A stretch of DNA of 64,000 nucleotides from Basidiobolus meristosporus CBS 931.73 (Eukaryota > Basidiobolomycota > Basidiobolomycetes > Basidiobolales > Basidiobolaceae): NCBI GenBank assembly GCA_002104905.1, contig MCFE01000170.1, positions 79,868 through 143,867 of the forward strand, written 5' to 3'. This document shows positions 1 through 11,442 of the stretch, piece after piece. The position numbers and the translations under genes are program-made. Position 1 is the first letter of the stretch. Each line of letters begins with the position of its first letter. Below the pieces are notes generated by a model. The model made no database searches, was not told where the DNA came from, and was given only the letters and a program-made list of their open reading frames with translations.

Positions 1-192
1 GCATCATCATCACCCAATAGAATCCTACTTAATATATCTATTTCTGTCTTATAAGGATCTGCTGATTCATTTGCTGATAATGCTACTGATTTGATAAAAA
101 ATACTGATATACTGATAACCTAAACATATACAAATTGATTTGACTAAAAACTGATCTAACTTAAACATTCAAGCGGCAGATCATAACCATTG
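1..192 (+). repeat. LTR fragment, family A (truncated by window edge)
   Basis: This stretch is nearly the same as the second half of the LTR-like units at 1575-1943 and 2109-2476, sharing the run from the gcatcatcat start through to the gcagatcataac end. It is directly followed by copia RNase H coding sequence at about base 192, so this LTR probably inserted into an older copia element. Its left part lies outside the window. Confidence 0.6.
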
Positions 193-556
193 CAAGAAAC
201 AACCAACTGTGGTCCTATTTATAAGTGAAGCGGAATACATTGCTGCTTGTCAAGCAGTAAAGGTGGTTTTATGACTGCAAATTTATTCAAAGACTTGGGC
301 TATAATTCCAATGAGCCAACATGTATTTTCAAGGATAATTGAGGTTTTATTTCATTATCTAGAAATCCTACTAATCATAGCAGAACTAAGCGCCTAGCTA
401 TACAACACAACTTTGTGAGGTAGGCTGTAGATAATAAATTAGTAGAGTTAGTTTATTGCACAACAGACAAAATGGTTGAAGATATATTGACAAAACTACT
501 AGCTAGGCTACTGCCTGAGAATATTGGAGAGGAATTAGGATTAAAAAGTCATTGAG
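192..556 (+). pseudogene. Ty1/copia RNase H remnant
   Basis: Conceptual translation gives the copia RNase H end: a QPTVVL..SEAEYIAACQA block, then pieces matching the segment around SLVYCTTDKMVEDILTKLL. The reading is broken by several stops (for example tga at about 272 and tga near 341) and frame changes, so it is dead. A purine-rich stretch, gtagaggaggagtg (about 556-569), follows where a polypurine tract would precede a 3' LTR. The same domain is seen intact in the copia element at 13627-18311. Confidence 0.7.
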
Positions 557-569
557 TAGAGGAGGAGTG

Positions 570-1574
570 CTGAAATATTGGACTATTTGGTATTATTCAG
601 CAGCTATATATCTACTTAACAGTTCTGGACTGGTCTTGTTCACTGTGGGACAAGCTTAGAGCTCCAACTTTACCCCTTTCTTCAGATCAATGATCATATG
701 ATTATTTCCCTGTAGTCAAAACATGATCAGCACTTTACCAAACATTTATACCTGCCCTGAAGCAGTTGCAAAGTGCTCCTGAATGCTGAGAAACCCTCTT
801 CATTTAGTGTTACAGTTGTATTACTTCTACAATGGTATAAACACTGGGCTTCTTGATGAATGAAGAACAGTTCAACTATCATCAGTGTTTCTTGATATGC
901 CCCTTGTATCCAAATCAATTCTTATATTTCCACAATTGTAGGGGATAGGGACTTTTATAGCTTAATACAAATAAATAAGGTATGTCTGAGGTTCAGTAGA
1001 AATTCATGAAATCATTTGCATGAAAAGTAAGAGAATTGGTTGAGTCAGGAAGTCAGGTGTATGAAAGGAGGCAATGGCCAAACAATGTAGACATATATAG
1101 GAGGTGATTGAGTGTATGAGATAGGAAAGTGAGAGAATTGGCAGAGGACCAATCAAAAACCACTTATGTATCATTGTGACAAAAAATATTTACCAAGTTT
1201 TTTGTGAAATCTGCGGAGCAATTAACTTTTAATGGTCTTTACATGGTGTCCTGATGGGATCAATACCTCCTGGTCACAGGAATTTAATTTTGTGATGGCC
1301 TTTTGACAGGAACATCGCAATTATTTTCTATAGGGAAGTGGCTGACAAGTTATTGTTGGTTCAGTAGTGGCAGATGGATGATCAAAAATGACCTGTGTAG
1401 CATAACACTGGCCATGATTGTTATAACACTATGCTGTCTAAATGCTACATGGCTGAGAGGCATCTTACAGTAGACTTATTCCATTGTACCCTGCCAGGGG
1501 GCATGGTGCAATCATTGGTTATTAAGAGCAATCAGGCACAATGCTCTAGCTACCAGTAGGCATGATCACTCTTG
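570..1574. other. Gene-less AT-rich stretch
   Basis: No coding potential above noise is visible. By position after the polypurine-like tract, its first few hundred bases (from tgctgaaatattgg) may be the 3' LTR of the degraded copia at 192-556, but no second copy in the window confirms this. Confidence 0.4.
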
Positions 1575-1943
1575 TGTTACAAGTCATAGTACAAGAGTTG
1601 TGGAGGAACAGGGAGTTTAGCTAGTATTGTACTCACTAAAACTTGAACTGATTTTTATTGAGGTCCCAGCAGCTCCTTATATACATTTTACCAGATCAAT
1701 TGCTGACTAATTGTATTTCCCAATGTAGGTTGTGGTCAATGACTCATTTGAGTGCATCATCATTACCCAATAAGATCCTACTTAATATATCTATTTCTGT
1801 CTGATAAGGATCTGCTGATTCATTTGCTGACTAATGTTACTGATTTGATAGATAACACTGATATAATGGTAGGCTAAGCATATGATTAGCTGATTTAACT
1901 AAAAACTGATCTAACTTAAACACTCAAGAGGTAGATCACAACA
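1575..1943 (+). repeat. Solo LTR, family A
   Basis: A 369-bp unit begins TGTTACAAG and ends ATCACAACA, giving TGTT..AACA ends typical of LTRs. It aligns along its length with 2109-2476 and its second half with 1-192. The flanks share a 4-bp CTTG on both sides (1571-1574 and 1944-1947), a likely target duplication. No internal retroelement coding region lies between the copies, so this is best read as a solo LTR. Confidence 0.65.
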
Positions 1944-2108
1944 CTTGGAAAAATTTCCCACTCTGTGGGACAATCTTGTACCCTATCCTATGGCACAATC
2001 TAACATGATGAGGCTGGTGCAGATGACTGCACCAACTTGTAAGTCACATGATACCACTATTATGGTAGCTAAAATCCAGTATTTGGATATGCTTCTTCAA
2101 TGTATATG

Positions 2109-2476
2109 TGTTACAAGTCTTGGTATAAGAGTTGTAGAGGAATAGGGAGTTTAGCAAGTATTGTATTCACTGAAACTTGAATTGACTTTCGTTGAGGTTC
2201 CATCAGTTTGTTACAAATGTTTTGCCAGATCAGTTGCTGACTAATTGTATTTCTTAATGTAGATTGAGGTGGATGACTCATTTGATTGCATCATCATTAC
2301 CCAATAAGATCCTACTTAATGTATCCGTTCCTATCTGACAAGGATCTACTGATTCATTTGCTGACTAATGCTACTGATTTGATAGATAACACTGGTACAC
2401 TAATAGGCTAAACATATAACTAATTGATTTGACTAAAACTGACCTCACTTAAGCATTCAAGCAGTAGATCATTATA
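2109..2476 (+). repeat. LTR, family A, second full copy
   Basis: Begins TGTTACAAGTC and follows the 1575-1943 unit closely, with scattered substitutions. The right end is degraded (gtagatcattataca instead of gtagatcacaaca). The 165-bp spacer between the two copies carries no retroelement gene. Confidence 0.6.
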
Positions 2477-4590
2477 CATGGATATAAATGTGTATCACAC
2501 CAGAAACTGCACTGATACTTACCATTTTGGTTATCATCACTGTGATTGGATTACATGCATCCTGAAACTATGAGCCTTCAATTCATTCATTGACTAATAT
2601 ACAAGATACCTGATTCATCATCAAATATGCAATTTTACCCATTGAGGAAATAAATCCCTCATTTAAGCAATTGCACTAGGTGTCACAGCTAGCATGCAAC
2701 CAATTGCATTGGTGCAAGACAGATCATATAGCCACACTGGTGTCACAGAAGATGTATAAGTATACAGGTTGATAGTTTATATACGTGTTGTTTTGATCAT
2801 GACAAATGATAGGAATTCAGCCTTCTTGCATCACCTTCTCTTAGGTTTTTTTCTCACAAGGATTACTACTCAGTATTTGATAGTAATTTAATCTGCACAA
2901 CTAAACTACATCTGTCTTGACTCTTATCTTGGCTGCTTGTGTACTTGTAGTCTGTATTTTGCCTCCTAGGTGATAAGTGCAGTACTACAGCTTGGCTGCT
3001 CTGAATTGCTCCAGATTGTTTTACAGAACCACCCTGAAGTGCCACATTCTGATGTGTTCTTTTACCTGCCAAAGGCTCCTGTGGTGAAGACATTTCCAGT
3101 GGGTCATTGTCAGCCAGTTCAGCTGTTGTTACTTGCTGATAGTGAGGTGTAACTGCACATGCCAGTACAACTTGATGTATTGTTATGGCCCTTGGCAGAG
3201 TTCAAGTGATGCTACTTGTTGTCAAAGCTTAGCCTGCTCTAATGGACTTGTATCTAAAGGAGTAGCTTGGCAAGTACTGGTAGTTTTTTCCTGAACCACA
3301 TGTGCTGGCCCAACATGCATTGATGCAGTGTGTGGCACTCTTGTAAAGGGTGTTGGCATAGATTGGACTGTTGTGTGCTGGCATGCTGGCATTGCAAGGG
3401 ATGATAAGCAATCCACCAAGGCATGCTGGCACAATCTACATGCAGTTGCCCACAGTCTGTATTCCTCTTCTTGAAGCTCACCTTCCAATTCCTCAAAGTA
3501 TTCACTTACTCTCTGTCTGCTACTTTAGAACTGTTTCCTTGATAAGCCCTGTGTATATTGCTCCTGGAAGCCACTTAACTCTACTAATATTTAATACACT
3601 ACATTAGTCATTGAGGCAAAAACATATTCAAGATCTGCCTGGTTTCCAAAGTTGAGGCATCTGAAGATAAATTTAATCTGTATTGCGCAAATTGCAAACA
3701 GAATCATATATGCACAGCTTCCTCATCAAGTCCCCCCACTCTCAAATCATTCTTGATTTCAATACTTGTTTTATTTTATTTCTTCCTACAAATATCTGCT
3801 GGCATCTTGATGTAGAACTTATGCCACTGCTTTCTACTCAAGTTCTTCCATCTCTGTTGACTCTCAGAAGAATCCAGTTCTGCTAGATTAATGAGTGATG
3901 CCCAAATATCTGTATGAAGACTCATCATTGACACTTAGGTCACACTGAAATCATTTGGCAAGAACTCATATGGATCCAACGTTGACTTATCTGGTCTGGA
4001 CCACACCATTGAGCTGAGGGATGTGTTTTGTCTGGGTTGTACTAAAGATGAGTTGAGACCTGGTATAGGGGCCATACTAACAGATTGCAATACTTATGCA
4101 GCAGTATATTGGCATAAACCTGACCTTATATAAAATATGTACAAAAACTAATGTGATTGTTGAGCTTTCCATCTATTATGCATGATACATCTTGGATTGC
4201 ATTGACACAGGTCTGATCACATCAGTCATAGATTTCCTAATAGATTATAGACTTGTGAGTAAATCTTCAGTAAAATTATTAAGTCACTATATGTGAGCAA
4301 TTTTGTAACATAATGATGGGAAACATGGCTATTGATAGAGGCTTAATCATAATGAATGGAAAATCAGATTAATTAAATGGATTGTGCCAAACTAATTCAA
4401 ATCTCATATCTCTGATCACCTACCAAACCTAATATGACTTACTCATCACCATGGTCTTGTCCCATTAGTCCCATTCCTACAACAGGATTTCCTTTTGACA
4501 CATTAAAGGAGATCTACACCAAGTATTTTAGACCATCTACCCCAATCAACTCAAGGAGATCCCTTGTTAAGCTTCTCTGTTGATACACAA
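2477..4590. other. Gene-less TE-like stretch
   Basis: About 2.1 kb with no gene I can support. Short open frames exist on both strands at 2970-3607, but none shows a recognisable motif. By position, the right part probably belongs to the 5' portion of the Harbinger-like transposon whose DDE domain starts near 4600. Confidence 0.4.
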
Positions 4591-6320
4591 ACTATAGCCC
4601 TACAAAGTTTCATTACACCATCTGTGATAACAAAAGTCTTAGAAGCTTACATTCACAGCTGGCAGCAATGGGGAACCACCTTGCAAAGGGTATGAATGAT
4701 TTAGAACAAGCTCCAATAGACTTCCATATCCCAGAGTGTTCTGCAATAGTTTCCATATCAGGAGTGTCTTAGATACCTTCCCAGTCAGGATTAATAGACC
4801 TTCTAGAGGGCAGAGGCACTTGTATTCTGGCAAATACAAGGTACACTGTAGTGGGGTGACAGTGACACCCACTGACAGATGTGCTCATTCCCTTATTTTC
4901 TACTTCCCTATATCTCTACTACACTTATTTTAGTTTTATCCCATTTGTCTTACCCAATCAGTACTATCCCATAAGCTGGTTGACTATCACACCTGCTTAC
5001 CTTATTGCATAAGTTACCCCTCACTTTATGTAAGATTACTAGCTATATGTACTTATATATTAGGCAAGTACCCGCGCCAGTGCCCGTGACACATGATCAG
5101 CCCGTGTCACCATCCCTACCATTTCCATACCATATATGGTATCCCCATGTTACACAGGTTTCAGAATACTGATTCCTGATTGGTTGGATGTGCTGTGCCT
5201 CTTAGAACCTTCCGGCACCTACCTAGAACATTCCTAGGTCATTCTGATGTCATTAAGATTTCTATTGAACTCCGGAACCTTCTGGAACACCATGATTAGT
5301 AATCACTTAGCCAGTGAGAAAAGTATATAAGGGAGGCTATCCCTCAACAATAAATCATCATCCCTTTTATCAATATACCGACTTGTTGATTAGTGTGATC
5401 ACTGCTACCTGCTGCTACCTGAACTTCCAACCCTAGACCACAGGACACTCCCAGGAAACCGCGCTGACAGCCAACTGACCTTGGAGGCACTACTTGTGAG
5501 GAATACTCAGAGTAGGTATCTTTTATTATATTTGATTCTTTCCCAAGTTTGTTCTTGTACAGGCAAAGATACTTTTCTGTCTTTGTAACTATTGACCAAA
5601 GCTGCATTCTTATCAAGTCCCTGCTGGTGGAGTTTACAGTTGTTTTGACTTTGGAAGCTTTAGTACATTGTCATCTCAAAGGACGCTGAACCCAGCACAT
5701 ACTTTTGTTAAGACGCCAACTAAGTTGGGGATTGTAGCTCAATAGTTTTCCCTTGACAAGCTTGTGGCTTTATTCCCCTTCACATTAGATTAGAGACAGA
5801 ACCCAAGTATTCCTAGCAAGCTTTTGCCAGAGGTTATTGCACCCAGTGAACACCCCACACACAAAACACTTGAGAAGTGTTGGACGTATCTCTCCCTTGG
5901 ACTTATACACCACCACAATGCTGTGTGAAGCTTCAGGCACTCTCTGACATTGAGGGTTGCATCATCTGGCTTAGTGGGCCATTTACTGGAAATAGGTATG
6001 ACAAAGCACCTTTGGTAGAGAATCATCCAGAATTCATTAGAGAGAAACATATGGCAGACTTAGCCTATGCAGGATAGGACTCTCAAAGATTAGAATGTAT
6101 TATAACTATGGCAAGCTAAAGAATATGTGCTTAGCAGAAAGCAGCAGCTCCACAATGAGATGTTTTATCACATCAGAGTTAGAATATAGCAAACATTAGG
6201 ATACCTAAAGAGACTCAGTGTATTGGCAGGTGTAAAGAGAAAAAGTCATTTATAGAAGAAACAGCAGTATAGATTCAATAGTAGCAATACTTGTTAATAC
6301 TTGATATACTCATATAAGAT
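4590..6320 (+). pseudogene. Harbinger-like (DDE_Tnp_4) transposase, interrupted
   Basis: Two coding blocks join across an insertion. The left block (to 4849) reads FPVRINRPSRGQRHLYSGKYK. The right block (from 5925) reads VKLQALSDIEGC then WLSGPFTGNRYDKAPLVENH. This order (RPS..Q..YSGK, then a D-I-G strand, then SGPF..RYDK) is that of DDE_Tnp_4 / PIF-Harbinger endonuclease transposases. Further right (about 6150-6270) a decayed block resembles the C-terminal RV..TFGYLKR region of the second copy at 10946-11442. Several stops (from 6075 onward) and a 1.07-kb LTR insertion make it non-functional. A terminal sequence, aacaagtcta (6462-6471), probably marks the transposon's right end. Confidence 0.7.
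4847..5917 (+). repeat. Solo LTR, family B (~1.07 kb), inserted in transposase
   Basis: The unit starts TGTAGTGG and ends CCACCACA, imperfectly inverted ends (7 of 8). It lies between two adjoining codon blocks of the transposase. The flanks are ACAC (4843-4846) and ATGC (5918-5921); removing the unit and one 4-mer restores the reading frame, so they look like a decayed 4-bp target duplication. A TATA-like TATATAA (5324-5330) and an AATAAA (5349-5354) sit in the middle, as in an LTR promoter/polyadenylation block. A second, inverted, truncated copy is at 60315-61060. A 90-residue open frame on its minus strand occurs in both copies but is probably incidental. Confidence 0.7.
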
Positions 6321-6461
6321 GACATCCACTGAGAACATGTGTCTGGAGCATTTTGAGGAGTAAACAAAGTCTGAAAAGCACTATTCTGAGCAACATAAGT
6401 ATGATTGCTGGAATGATTTGGTACTATAAATAGGCTGGTAATATGTGGTACTATCTAACAT

Positions 6462-6471
6462 AACAAGTCTA
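6462..6471. repeat. Terminal repeat aacaagtcta of Harbinger-like transposon
   Basis: The 10-mer recurs as its complement tagacttgtt at 7045-7054 and 10748-10757, and again as aacaagtcta at 7771-7780. In each place it sits at an element edge next to gtgcc/ggcac-rich sequence, so it is most likely the terminal inverted repeat shared by the autonomous transposon and its derivatives. Confidence 0.55.
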
Positions 6472-7044
6472 ATAGCTACATTTACTTTTTTTGCCTCTGT
6501 TATAGCATTGAATCTGAGTAGTCTTCTCCATAGGGCAAACAGTTTGACACTCTACAACATACTGATATTATACCACTTTTTTTGTCAATGCTCATGTGAA
6601 ATTAAGATAGTCCTATATTTAAGACATAGCACATACATGAATATAAGATTCAATGATGACCTACCATAGCAAGCATTTAAATAAAGATGTGGTACCACAT
6701 ACACAAGTATATGTAGCACTATTTCCTCTTTGGTTTTACTCACATCCATATATATGCTGCCAAAAAATGTAGCAAAGTCAGCTGGTTCTCAACCACACCC
6801 CACTGCTGATAGCAGAAGAATGGTTGGGGAACAGCTTGCTTGTACATTCAGTGCAACAAGCAGGGCTACATTTAAAAAGGCCATGTGGCATTAAACCCAC
6901 TCATGGTAATAATTCAGACTCCTCAGGCTTGCAGTCAAGTAGGAAAATGAGCATCTCTGCAGAGCTGCTTGCTGGCACTAATGCTCAGGCAGATGTGAAT
7001 GTAGGAAATGCAGAACCTTTGGTTGAAGACCAGCAAGTAGATAT

Positions 7045-7780
7045 TAGACTTGTTCCATTGGATAGTGCCACATTGAGCCATGAGTGCCAAATGATGCCAT
7101 AGTGTGCCAGAGAGGCCAATTGAGCCTCTACCTGGCCACAGAGTGTGAAACATAGCTCCGCATCTTCATGCAAAGCAGCTCCTATGTTTCACCCATTGTG
7201 TTGGAGAAAATCCATTTTTTGACCTTTTTTTTTGGATCAATATAGCTCAGGATGTGTTAGAGCACAAGCAGATTGAAGATATGCATCTGGTACTCAATAC
7301 CCATGGCACTCTGAATCTAGCTCCTGTAGCTTGTATCATGTCACAAAAATGAATGGCACTGTCTTGGTCCACTGGTACTATCTGGCACTATATTTAAATA
7401 TTAGCCCTAAAGTAAGATCTATACAAAGCACTTATAGTGCCAGATAGTACCAGTGGACCAAGACAGTGCCATTCATTTTTGTGACATGATACAAGCTACA
7501 GGAGCTAGATTCAGAGTGCCATGGGTATTGAGTACCAGATGCATATCTTCAATCTGCTTGTGCTCTTACACATCCTGAGCTACATTGATCCACAAAAAAA
7601 GGTCAAAAAATGGATTTTCTCCTGCGCAATGGGTGAAACACAGGGGCTGCTTTACATGAAGATGCAGAGCTATGTTTCACACTCTGTGGCCAAGTATAGG
7701 CTCACTTGACCTCTCTGGCACACTATGGCATCATTTGGCACTCATGGCTCAATGTGGCACTATCCAGCGGAACAAGTCTA
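7045..7780. mobile_element. Palindromic (foldback/MITE-like) element, 348-bp arms
   Basis: Bases 7045-7392 and 7433-7780 are near-perfect inverted copies of each other, 348 bp each, around a 40-bp loop. The tips are tagacttgtt and aacaagtcta, the same terminal sequence as the Harbinger-like transposon fragments nearby, so this is probably a non-autonomous derivative. Arm differences are few, for example gaggccaattgagcctc against gaggtcaagtgagcct. It carries no coding capacity of its own and abuts the end of the gypsy relic at about 7790. Confidence 0.75.
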
Positions 7781-7789
7781 TTATAATAT

Positions 7790-10230
7790 CATCACAACCC
7801 CTATTAGCAAATATGTTGCTAGCTCAAACCAAACCTTTAGTGAGGCAAATAGGTACAGTGGCTATTAGAATAAAATTTCAGGAGTGAAGTAGATGGGTAT
7901 ATTCCATCTGCCATGATCTTGTGGCCCAGGAACAACAATTTTGTATACAGGAAATGGCACTTCTTGGGATGTAGTTTGAGTTGGTTCTTGAGGAGGGCTG
8001 TCAGGATATGTTGCATGTTATGTGTATGTTCTTCTACATTGGGGGAATATATTGTGATGCTGTCCAGATACACAAGAGCGCATTCCCATTGTAGATTTCC
8101 TAATTACTTGGTTCTTAGAGAATACTTGGGCAAGCGGGCGTATTCCTTCTAGGAACTTGTCTTGTAATGCATGCAGTAGACCAGGGTCCACATCTAGTTT
8201 GGGGAGTTCTTCTTCTGGTTCCTTGTTTGTAGGTGGTCCTTAGTTGTTGCCATCAACTTCCTCTAGGTTTAACAATGGCACTCCTCTAGGCAATGTCACC
8301 ATGTGTTGCCCATTGTTAACCACTAAGCACTTCAGACTTTGTGTTTCAAATTTTGGTGGTATCCATACTTTAGGGATCAAGATTCCTTCCAGTTGCTTGG
8401 ATGCCTTTGCTGTGGTTATCATTCTTCTGCTTGTCAAATAAGCTATTGGTGTCTCTAATGAGATCACTGTATCACTGGCGGGTGGTATTCTTATCACCTT
8501 TTGTGTGATGATTGGAGACTGCAATGGTTTCACCTCTTCAATTGTCATGCTGTTGCTATGTGCCTTGCTCTCACTGGTAATATGAATCAGTGGGATACTC
8601 TTGGTATCCCACCTGAGTTCAGATGCACTGAAAAGTATATCTATCTTGTGTTGGATAAACCAACTCTCACCAATGAGTAAGTTGTTGGCTGTGCTGGGTA
8701 GAACCAGAACATCTTAATGTATAATCAAGTTGCCTAGCTGGATAGGGCAATTAGGCACCACTCCTACTGTTGTGTCCAGTTGGTCATTTGCTAGCTGTAC
8801 CCAAATGGTGTTGTTGGGGACTATATCTAACTTTAGATGTTTTGCTAATGATTATTACATGATCAACGTACAGGATCCTGTGTCAATAAGGGCAAGAATC
8901 TCCTTACTCTCTATACGTACCTTTACGTATGAGCCTTTATTTGGTTTTTGCAGGACTGTCTGGTTGACATGAAGAGTCATTATCTCCTTCAATCCCTCTA
9001 TCAATTCCTTGACAAAAGCCAAGGCCAGTCCCAGTAAATTGGTTTTTGGGAGGGTTGCCTTGGTTTGCTCTAGTACTTTCATTATGGGGAATAGGCTGTG
9101 GGGAGATGTATTAGCGTTCTTTGTTCACTTCAACACTCCTTCCCAAGGCTCATTCTTTACCTCTTCACCTAATCCCGTGTACTTTCCATTTGACAGAGCC
9201 TCTACTACAGGTTCCTTTGCCTCCTCTCTAGAAGCATCATGTTGATGCTTCTTCTTCTGTACTTTGACTGTTCTGACCGGAGGGCTTAAGTTGACTGAGT
9301 CCTGTTGGCCTCCTGGCAAGGGACTCTGTCTTTTGATGCCTTCTTCTCTTTTGTGTCTGGTACGGGTTCTTGTCCGTACCATTTACAAATTTGTGGGCTC
9401 AGTGGCCTACTTTTCCACATACATAACACGGGTACTGTTGTTGTGGTTGTTCCATCTGTTTGGTCAGGGCTTGTACCTGGGCCTTTAAATCTACAACTGC
9501 TTCCCAGAGTTTATCACCTTCTTTGGGGACTTCTTGGACATTGTTGATTGAGAGTTCTTGGACCTTTTGCCGTAATTCCTCTAACCCACAGTCTTTTGGG
9601 GAGGCATTTTTTCCTTTCTTACAGGGGATCCCTGTCCTTTGATCATTTGTATCACTATAGGGTAGCCCCCATAGCAAGACAACCCCTCATACTTGTTTGA
9701 CCAACTCTTGCAACATTTTACATCCCTGTTGTTCTTTGGATGCCCTACATCCTATTTTGTTGTCTAAGCCCATGATGTAATACCTCATGAGCTGTTGTTT
9801 GGCAATTTTGTTCTTTGGGAGACATCAAAGTTGTTAGAGAAACAGTTCAGTGTAGGCTTCATAGCTCTCACTGCTTTTCTTCCGTGAGGACAGTAGAAGG
9901 GCTTTGTAGTGGTATCCTTTGGCATATAGAAAGAGTGTCTTGTAGGCTTCTTCTAGTGCATCCCAGTTGTCTTTAACTGCATCTTCCAACCCATAATGCC
10001 ATTGCCATGCTGACCCTTCCATATGTCCTGCAAACTCCCTTACTTTCTTATTGTTGTCCCATCCTGCATCAACCGCAACTCTCGCAAACTTATTGAACCA
10101 CTCAAGGGCTTTCCCTCTCTTTCCCTTGTACATTTTTAGTTTGATTGTAGTAGTCATTACCTCACTTGTGCTTATTTCCACAGAGATGGCACCAAATATG
10201 TGGGTTATTACTGTCTGCACTTTATGAGTG
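7790..10230 (-). pseudogene. Ty3/gypsy-type gag-pol relic
   Basis: Read on the minus strand the order is gag, zinc knuckle, protease, RT. A gag-like block (10220-9834) contains EWFNKFARVAVDAGWD and WQWHYGLEDAV. A CCHC start, YPCYVCGKVGH, lies at about 9400-9430. A retropepsin block (8855-9082) has ILALIDTGS. An RT block (7837-8073) has YLDSITIYS, where YLDD would be expected, then LHPKKCHFL..LFLGH, the classic gypsy motif after the catalytic site. Frames are broken between blocks and RNase H/integrase are missing at the left, where the palindromic element starts. Bases 10230-10470 hold AT-rich sequence with taataaag and gaataaac-like signals that may be the 5' LTR, unconfirmed. Confidence 0.75.
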
Positions 10231-10564
10231 GGAGAGCTTGTAGGTCAAGTCAGTACTACTTGGTTAAGAATAGCTTCCAATAGAAGGTAGCATGGTAATA
10301 AAGACTTGTGTTTATTCAGTCCCAATCCCCTTCACTTAGTTCAATTGGGTGCATATATTTATCACTTGGGGGGCTTAGATAATAGACAATGTGTTATAAA
10401 ATAGGGGTGTGAACACCTTCCTGTTATGGTAAGTGTTCTAACTAGATAAGGGCAGGGATGGGAGGGAGGGCATGTTGGGGTATCATAGGGAGGATACTGG
10501 GGGACTTTGGGTAGGACTCTGGGGAGAACTCTTGGGCAAAGAGTGGGTACTGCATTTAGTACTC

Positions 10565-10747
10565 ACATCTGGCACTATAATTTCTACCATAATGCCAGTG
10601 GTAGAATATAGTTACTGGCAATTTTATTCAATTGTACTTATGTTGCTCAGGATAGTGCTTTCCTTGCTTTATTTACTCTTCATAATTCTCCAGACACATT
10701 TCTCTCAGTGGATGTCATCTTGTATGAATATATTGTGCATTAATAAG
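10565..10747. repeat. Direct repeat copy 1 (transposon 3' region)
   Basis: About 180 bp from catctggcactat to gtgcattaataagta is repeated at 10825-11007 with scattered substitutions. In the second copy it overlaps the last codons of a Harbinger-like transposase, so copy 1 is probably the end of a related element. The terminal sequence tagacttgtt (10748-10757) starts exactly where copy 1 stops. Confidence 0.6.
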
Positions 10748-10824
10748 TAGACTTGTTGTGTTGAATAGTGCCATATAGTGCCTGCTTTTTATAGTGCCAG
10801 ATTGATCTGGCACCCTATGGCACC

Positions 10825-11007
10825 ATCTGGCACTATGATTTCTACCATAATGCCAGTGGTAGGATATAGTTACTGGTAATTTTATTTAATCTTACTTATG
10901 ATGCTCAGAATAGTGCTTTCCTTGCTTTATTTACTTATCATAATGCTACAGACATGTTTCTCTCAGTGGATGTCTTCTTGCATGAATATACTGTGCATTG
11001 ATAAGTA
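10825..11007. repeat. Direct repeat copy 2
   Basis: Partner of 10565-10747. It lies just downstream (minus-strand sense) of the transposase C-terminus and belongs to the transposon whose TIR is at 10748. Confidence 0.6.
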
Positions 11008-11442
11008 TCATAACTATTTTACCTATTCTGCTGTTTTTTCCTATATATGACTTTCCTCTGTATTTACCTGCCAATGTGCTGAATCTCTTCAAGTATCCAA
11101 ATGTATGCTCTACCCTCACTCTGAAATGACTAAATATCTCATTGTAGAGCTTCTGCTTCCTGCTAAGCACACCATTTCTTGGATTCCTATAAGCTGTAAT
11201 ACATCCTTATCTCTCATAATCCTCTCCTATATAAGTTAAGTCTGCCATATATCTCTCCACTCTACTGAATGATTCTCTACCCAGAGTGCTTTGTCATACC
11301 TACTTTCAGCAAATGGCCCACTAAACCAGCTGATGTTACCCTCAATGTCTAACAGTGCTTGAAACTTCATGCAGTGTGCCTTGTACTTGCCAGTATAAAA
11401 GTGCCTCTGCCCTCTAGAAGGTCTGTTTAGGCTAAATACCAA
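10946..11442 (-). pseudogene. Harbinger-like (DDE_Tnp_4) transposase fragment
   Basis: Minus-strand translation gives LNRPSRGQRHFYTGKYKAHC, then QALLDIEGNISWFSGPFAES and RYDKALWVENH. After a break comes VLSRKQKLYNEIFSHFRVRV followed by EHTFGYLKRFSTLAGKYRG. The RVRVEHTFGYLK block is the hallmark end of DDE_Tnp_4 transposases, and the first block matches the copy at 4590-6320. The frame shifts between 11236 and 11170, and only the C-terminal half is present, so it is a pseudogene. It serves as the intact reference for locating the LTR insertion in the other copy. Confidence 0.75.

Noticed and set aside
5344-5616. 90-residue minus-strand open frame, nearly identical to one at 60616-60888
   Set aside because: Both lie in copies of LTR family B. 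Similarity reflects the shared repeat, and the frame has no protein motif and crosses the LTR promoter region.
8730-9547. Several plus-strand frames of 74-80 residues
   Set aside because: They are antisense to the gypsy gag/protease relic and mirror its codons.
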